Source: Coriaria nepalensis
Taxonomy: Eukaryota > Streptophyta > Magnoliopsida > Cucurbitales > Coriariaceae
Assembly (NCBI GenBank): GCA_027186245.1
Contig: CP114485.1
Coordinates: forward strand, 5,518,001-5,582,000
DNA: 64,000 nt
Direction: 5' to 3'
Position numbers and translations under genes: made by a program
Shown here: one piece after another, positions 60,201 through 64,000 of the stretch
Layout of the letters: every line of letters begins with the position of its first letter
Position numbering within the stretch: the stretch's first letter is position 1
Notes under the pieces: generated by a model
What the model saw: only the letters and a program-made list of their open reading frames with translations
Database searches by the model: none
What the model was told of the DNA's origin: nothing

Positions 60201-63154
60201 AACTTTTCACCTTACAAGAGCAGACAAAGACATGCTAGCGAAACAAGAATATGATGTTCAGGTTTGTCAAGTGTATTAGATGATGAGGGATGAATCTTTA
60301 TTATTTAGTGTTGATTTGTTCATATCAAAACTGTCACCAGGCTTGGTGTATGCTTTTGAACGATAAGGTTCCATTCAGGATGCAATGGCCACAATATGCA
60401 GATTTACAGGTTAACGGTATGTAGCTAATTCTATGCTTGTTTAACCCCGAGTTTTTAATGATGGATCCAGTAGTTGTTGAGTCATAAACTATATCTGTAT
60501 GGATGCAGGTATGCCTGTCCGTGCCATAAATAGACCTGGCTCTCAACTACTTGGAGCTAACGGTCGCGATGATGGTCCAATTGTAAGTTTTTTCTTTGAT
60601 ACTACCACTTTATTTCATTTGTAGTTATTGATACCTTTCTTATTGGCCCATCTACATGTTTTATCATTTCCTATGATCTGTATATGTGCATTAATGTTGG
60701 TGCTTCACTTTTTCTATTGAAGTTTCTATGGAATTGTTCTCACTAATGTAAATTAATTTCCTTGTTTTGTTTTATTTTGTTTTGTTTTTCTCTTTCCAGA
60801 TCACACCATACACAAAAGATGGAATTAATAAGATTTCCTTAACAGGGAGTGATGCTCGCATTTTCTGTTTAGGGGTTCGAATTGTAAAACGGCGCTCACT
60901 TCAACAGGTACAATGCACTTCTTTCAGGATAATTGTATGGATTTTTGGTAAATGATTCTCAATCATTTCATACAGTGGTGGAGCTCCCTACATCTCCTGG
61001 GTTTCTTAGATATATCTAGTTATATTAGTATATTAATCTCGCTTTCCCTATAGATTCTAAACATGATTCCCAAGGAGTCTGATGGGGAGGCTTTTGAAGA
61101 TGCTCTTGCTCGTGTCTGCCGTTGTGTTGGAGGTGGAACTGCAACGGATAATGCTGATAGTGACAGTGACGTGGAAGTTGTTGCAGATTCTTTCAGTGTC
61201 AATCTACGTTGTCCAGTAAGTTATATTGTATTCCAAGATGCAAATCCTCTTCTCTATTAGAGTTTATGCTAATTAGGAGGTTACAGCCCAATGCTTCTGA
61301 TTATCAGTAAAGTTTCAGAGGCAGATTTCACAAAATTTTTTACTGGTTCTGAACATTATAATCTTTTACTATTTCACTATAATTATTCTCTTCTGTTTTC
61401 TGTTTTCGCCCTTCCTTGTATGGCGAACTCAGGTGGTTTTGAGGAGGGTTTCTCATTAATGATTGAAGTAGGACTTCATACTTCCAGTGATTGTTTACTG
61501 ATTTACGTTTGGTTATGCTGTGCATGTATTTCCTAGATGAGCGGCTCAAGGATGAAGATCGCTGGAAGATTCAAACCTTGTGTTCACATGGGCTGTTTCG
61601 ATCTTGAAGTTTTTGTGGAATTGAATCAACGTTCAAGGAAGGCAAGCTTCTAGAGAAGGGACGTTTTGGTTCTTCTAACTGATTCTTTTTTTTATTTGTG
61701 ACTAACATTTGATTGCCTTTGCAGTGGCAGTGCCCAATCTGTCTGAAAAATTATGCACTGGAGCATATCATTATCGATCCATATTTCAACCGTATCACGT
61801 CTAAGGTAGTAACTTTTCTACCTTTATACTATTTATGAAAATTACCAACGTTAGTAGGATCTGGATGTTAGAAGAAGTTTGATAGAATTCGTTATGCTTT
61901 TATTTGTTTCTGTGGTACAGATGAGGCATTGTGGAGAAGATGTAGTGGAAATTGAGGTCAAGCCTGATGGTTCATGGCGTGTGAAGGCAAAAACTGATAG
62001 TGAACGCAGAGATCTTGGAGATCTTTGGTTATGGCATTTTCCGGACAGTACTCTCTGTTGTGTTGATACAGAAATTAATTCTAAAAAGGACATGCCAAAA
62101 CATGTCAAACTGGAAGGTGTTTCTGATGGGCATACTAGTTTGAAACTTGGAATCAGGAGGAATTTCAATGGGTTTTGGGAAGTTAGCAAGCCTGAGGATA
62201 TGAATAACTGTTCTTCCGGTAATAGATTACAAGAGAACTTTGCAGACTATGAGAAAAAGGTTATCCAAATGAGCAGCAGTGGCACTGAAAATGGTAGGGA
62301 TGGTGAAGATGCAAGTGTAAATCAAGACGGTGGTCCTAATTTTGACTTCTCCACTATCAATGGGCTAGAGATGGATTCCCTTTCTCTCAATGTTGATTCA
62401 GCCTATGGTTTTCCCCATCGAAATCCCTCTTCAGCATCAGCAGCAGCAGCAACAGAGGAAGTAATAGTTCTGAGTGATTCAGAGGAAGAAAACGACATGC
62501 TAATTTCCTCTGGTAATATATATCAGAATAATCAAACAAATGTGGGTGGGGTTTCTTATACCGTGCCTCCTCCTGGAATCAACGATCCATTTCCAGAAGA
62601 TTCCAATCTTGTGGCTGGTAATTCATGCTTGGGTCTTTTCAGTACCAGTGATGATGACTATGAGATGCCTCTTTGGTCATTACCTTCTGGATCCCAAGGT
62701 GGAGCTGGTTTCCAATTATTTACTTCTGATGCAGATGTGTCAGATGCTCTAATTGATTTACAACATGGCTCCCTAAATTGTTCCACGTCAATGAATGGCT
62801 ACACAATCGATCCAGGGGCTGCCATGGGATCGGCTGGTCTTGCTCCAGATTCTTCTGCTGTTCATCCGGACACTAACATTAATGATGGCTTGGTTGATAA
62901 TCCTTTTGCATTTCCTGGGGATGATCCCTCGCTTCAAATATTTCTTCCAGCAAGACCTCTAGCTGCGTCTGTGCAGTCTGATTTGAGAGATCAAGCAGAT
63001 GTATCAAATGGTATTCGTACAGAGGATTGGATATCTCTAAGGCTTGGGGGTGATGCCAGCGGCAGCAACGGAGAGTCTACACAACCAAAGGGATTAAATT
63101 CTAGACAACATATACCTCCTAGAGACAATGCCATGGACTCAATGGCTGATACTG
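57280..63154 (+). CDS. SIZ1: SIZ1-type E3 SUMO ligase, 3' end outside the window
   Basis: Fifteen coding exons: 57280-57303, 57734-57814, 58523-58565, 58648-58720, 58881-59043, 59176-59306, 60020-60088, 60174-60261, 60341-60416, 60509-60582, 60800-60907, 61054-61215, 61537-61641, 61725-61805 and 61921-63154. They encode 837 residues plus one base, so at least one exon lies beyond 64000. SIZ1 transfers SUMO from the E2 SCE1 to nuclear proteins and acts in phosphate, cold, heat and salicylate responses. A SAP domain occupies residues 11-45. A PHD finger covers about 112-170 ([29 protein letters not shown]). A PINIT region follows, then the SP-RING (about 362-425: [27 protein letters not shown]). 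A SUMO-interacting motif [10 protein letters not shown] is near residue 606. Exon 13 ends in a GC donor (AAG|GCAAGC). Confidence 0.95.
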
Positions 63155-64000
63155 GTTTGTATCTTTCTTTATTATTGCTGCAGATTTTGATTTTTTATTT
63201 CTAAATCACTATTACTATCATTGTCGTTACTTTTTTCCTTTGTGTGCGGGGTGGGGCATCAAGTCCAGTTTAAGGCTTCATTTCAGTATTTGTTTTAGTA
63301 AGACTAAAATCCAGTTTAGACACAATATCTGGGTTAGACCCACATAACCTGACTCAAGACCATTATAATCTTACTTAGAAGTGATTCTAGCACACAAAAA
63401 GTTGAACCCATACATTGGGGTGTTACCACATAAGCCATTTAGCCCTCATAACCCGACTCAAGACCATCATAATCTTACTTAGAAGTGATTCTTGCACACT
63501 AAAAGTTGCACCCATCCATTAGGGTGTTACAACATAAGCCATTTACCTTTTCACATTATCAGGTTTCGTTTATGTAGCAGCATCCTAATGGCAGGGTGCA
63601 CAGATTTTTGTGTACATATTGTGTGCACAAGTAGTTCTCCTCATTTAGATTCCAATTCATTTTTGTTTCAGCTTCAACCTCTCCATTTGGTTGTGTATTA
63701 GATTCTAGTTTGAGACTATAATCAGTTCCTTAGGCCCACGAAATCTGACTGAGGGGCCATATACTCTATCTAAAATACACTCACTTAAGGCCCCACCGAA
63801 TCTTATCTAGAGTGCACTCAAAATTTCAGTTTCAGTTACATTCCGAAAATGAGCCAAGGCTTCATTTGGAAGCACTTATTTTTGTCATCACAATTTCCAG
63901 TATAAGCTCTCAAAATATTACTAACTCTACTATTCTAAATATCAGTTTCACTAGATATTTGTTTAACAAGTCTACCCAAATGGAGCGCAAGTGTTATGAT
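63155..64000 (+). other. SIZ1 intron, open at the right edge
   Basis: After the donor at 63155 (G|GTTTGT) I find no exon with SIZ1 C-terminal features before the window ends. The frame at 63492-63701 has no motif. The final exon or exons must lie to the right, unless the in-frame stop at 63204 is used as an alternative end. Confidence 0.6.
63340..63547. repeat. 104-bp tandem duplication in a SIZ1 intron
   Basis: Two adjacent copies (about 63340-63443 and 63444-63547) share ACTCAAGACCAT, AATCTTACTTAGAAGTGATT and GGGTGTTAC...CATAAGCCATTTA. They differ at about ten positions, so the duplication is moderately old. Confidence 0.85.

Overview
The window is nuclear DNA of a flowering plant, almost certainly a eudicot. 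It is AT-rich, its genes have spliceosomal introns, and the families are plant-specific (Dof factor, plastid carbamoyl-phosphate synthase large chain, seed vicilin-like cupin, SIZ1-type SUMO ligase, RBR ligases with an RNase H-like domain). Several transposon families fill the gaps. The species cannot be named from sequence alone. I found no prokaryotic operon, CRISPR array, rRNA or tRNA gene.

Layout, left to right. 1-4.2 kb: leader repeats and a Dof zinc-finger gene (+). 6.3-7.4 kb: the 40S ribosomal protein S23 gene (-) with a typical ribosomal-protein promoter. 8.0-11.9 kb: a decayed Ty1/copia fragment and an AT-rich LTR-like block. 12.0-13.5 kb: a broken tetraspanin gene. 13.7 kb: a tRNA-derived SINE. 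15.0-19.0 kb: CARB (+), with one GC-AG intron. 21.1-23.4 and 30.4-32.8 kb: two related RBR E3 ligase genes (+). Between them lie a FAR1/FRS transposase-derived pseudogene, an 83-bp tandem repeat, an unusual inverted-repeat block and an inverted-repeat element. 33.2-33.9 kb: a pseudogene of the mitochondrial 3-hydroxyacyl-thioester dehydratase (HTD2/MaoC) family. 34.2-35.6 kb: another inverted-repeat element. 36.0-38.3 kb: a vicilin-like cupin (+). 39.6-41.8 kb: elongation factor 1-alpha (-), with a leader intron carrying a 112-bp duplication. 43.5-47.0 kb: a LINE 3' end and a small LTR element that kept only gag and protease remnants. 47.7 kb: a gene for a small unrecognised acidic protein (-). 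51.8-54.1 kb: proteasome subunit beta type-4 (-). 54.6-55.9 kb: a rhamnogalacturonate lyase pseudogene. 57.3-64 kb: a SIZ1-type SUMO ligase (+) running off the right edge, with a second GC-AG intron.

The intact genes do not form a pathway. They are ordinary housekeeping and regulatory genes: translation (S23, EF1A), protein turnover (two RBR ligases, proteasome beta-7, SIZ1), pyrimidine and arginine precursor supply (CARB), transcription (Dof) and seed protein (cupin). Exon boundaries were set by eye from splice signals and reading-frame continuity. The summed coding lengths fit the families well (S23 142 aa, EF1A 447 aa, beta-7 242 aa, CARB 1197 aa). Least expected were four gene relics visible only by reading conserved motifs across broken frames, and the repeat blocks around 26.6-28.8 kb.
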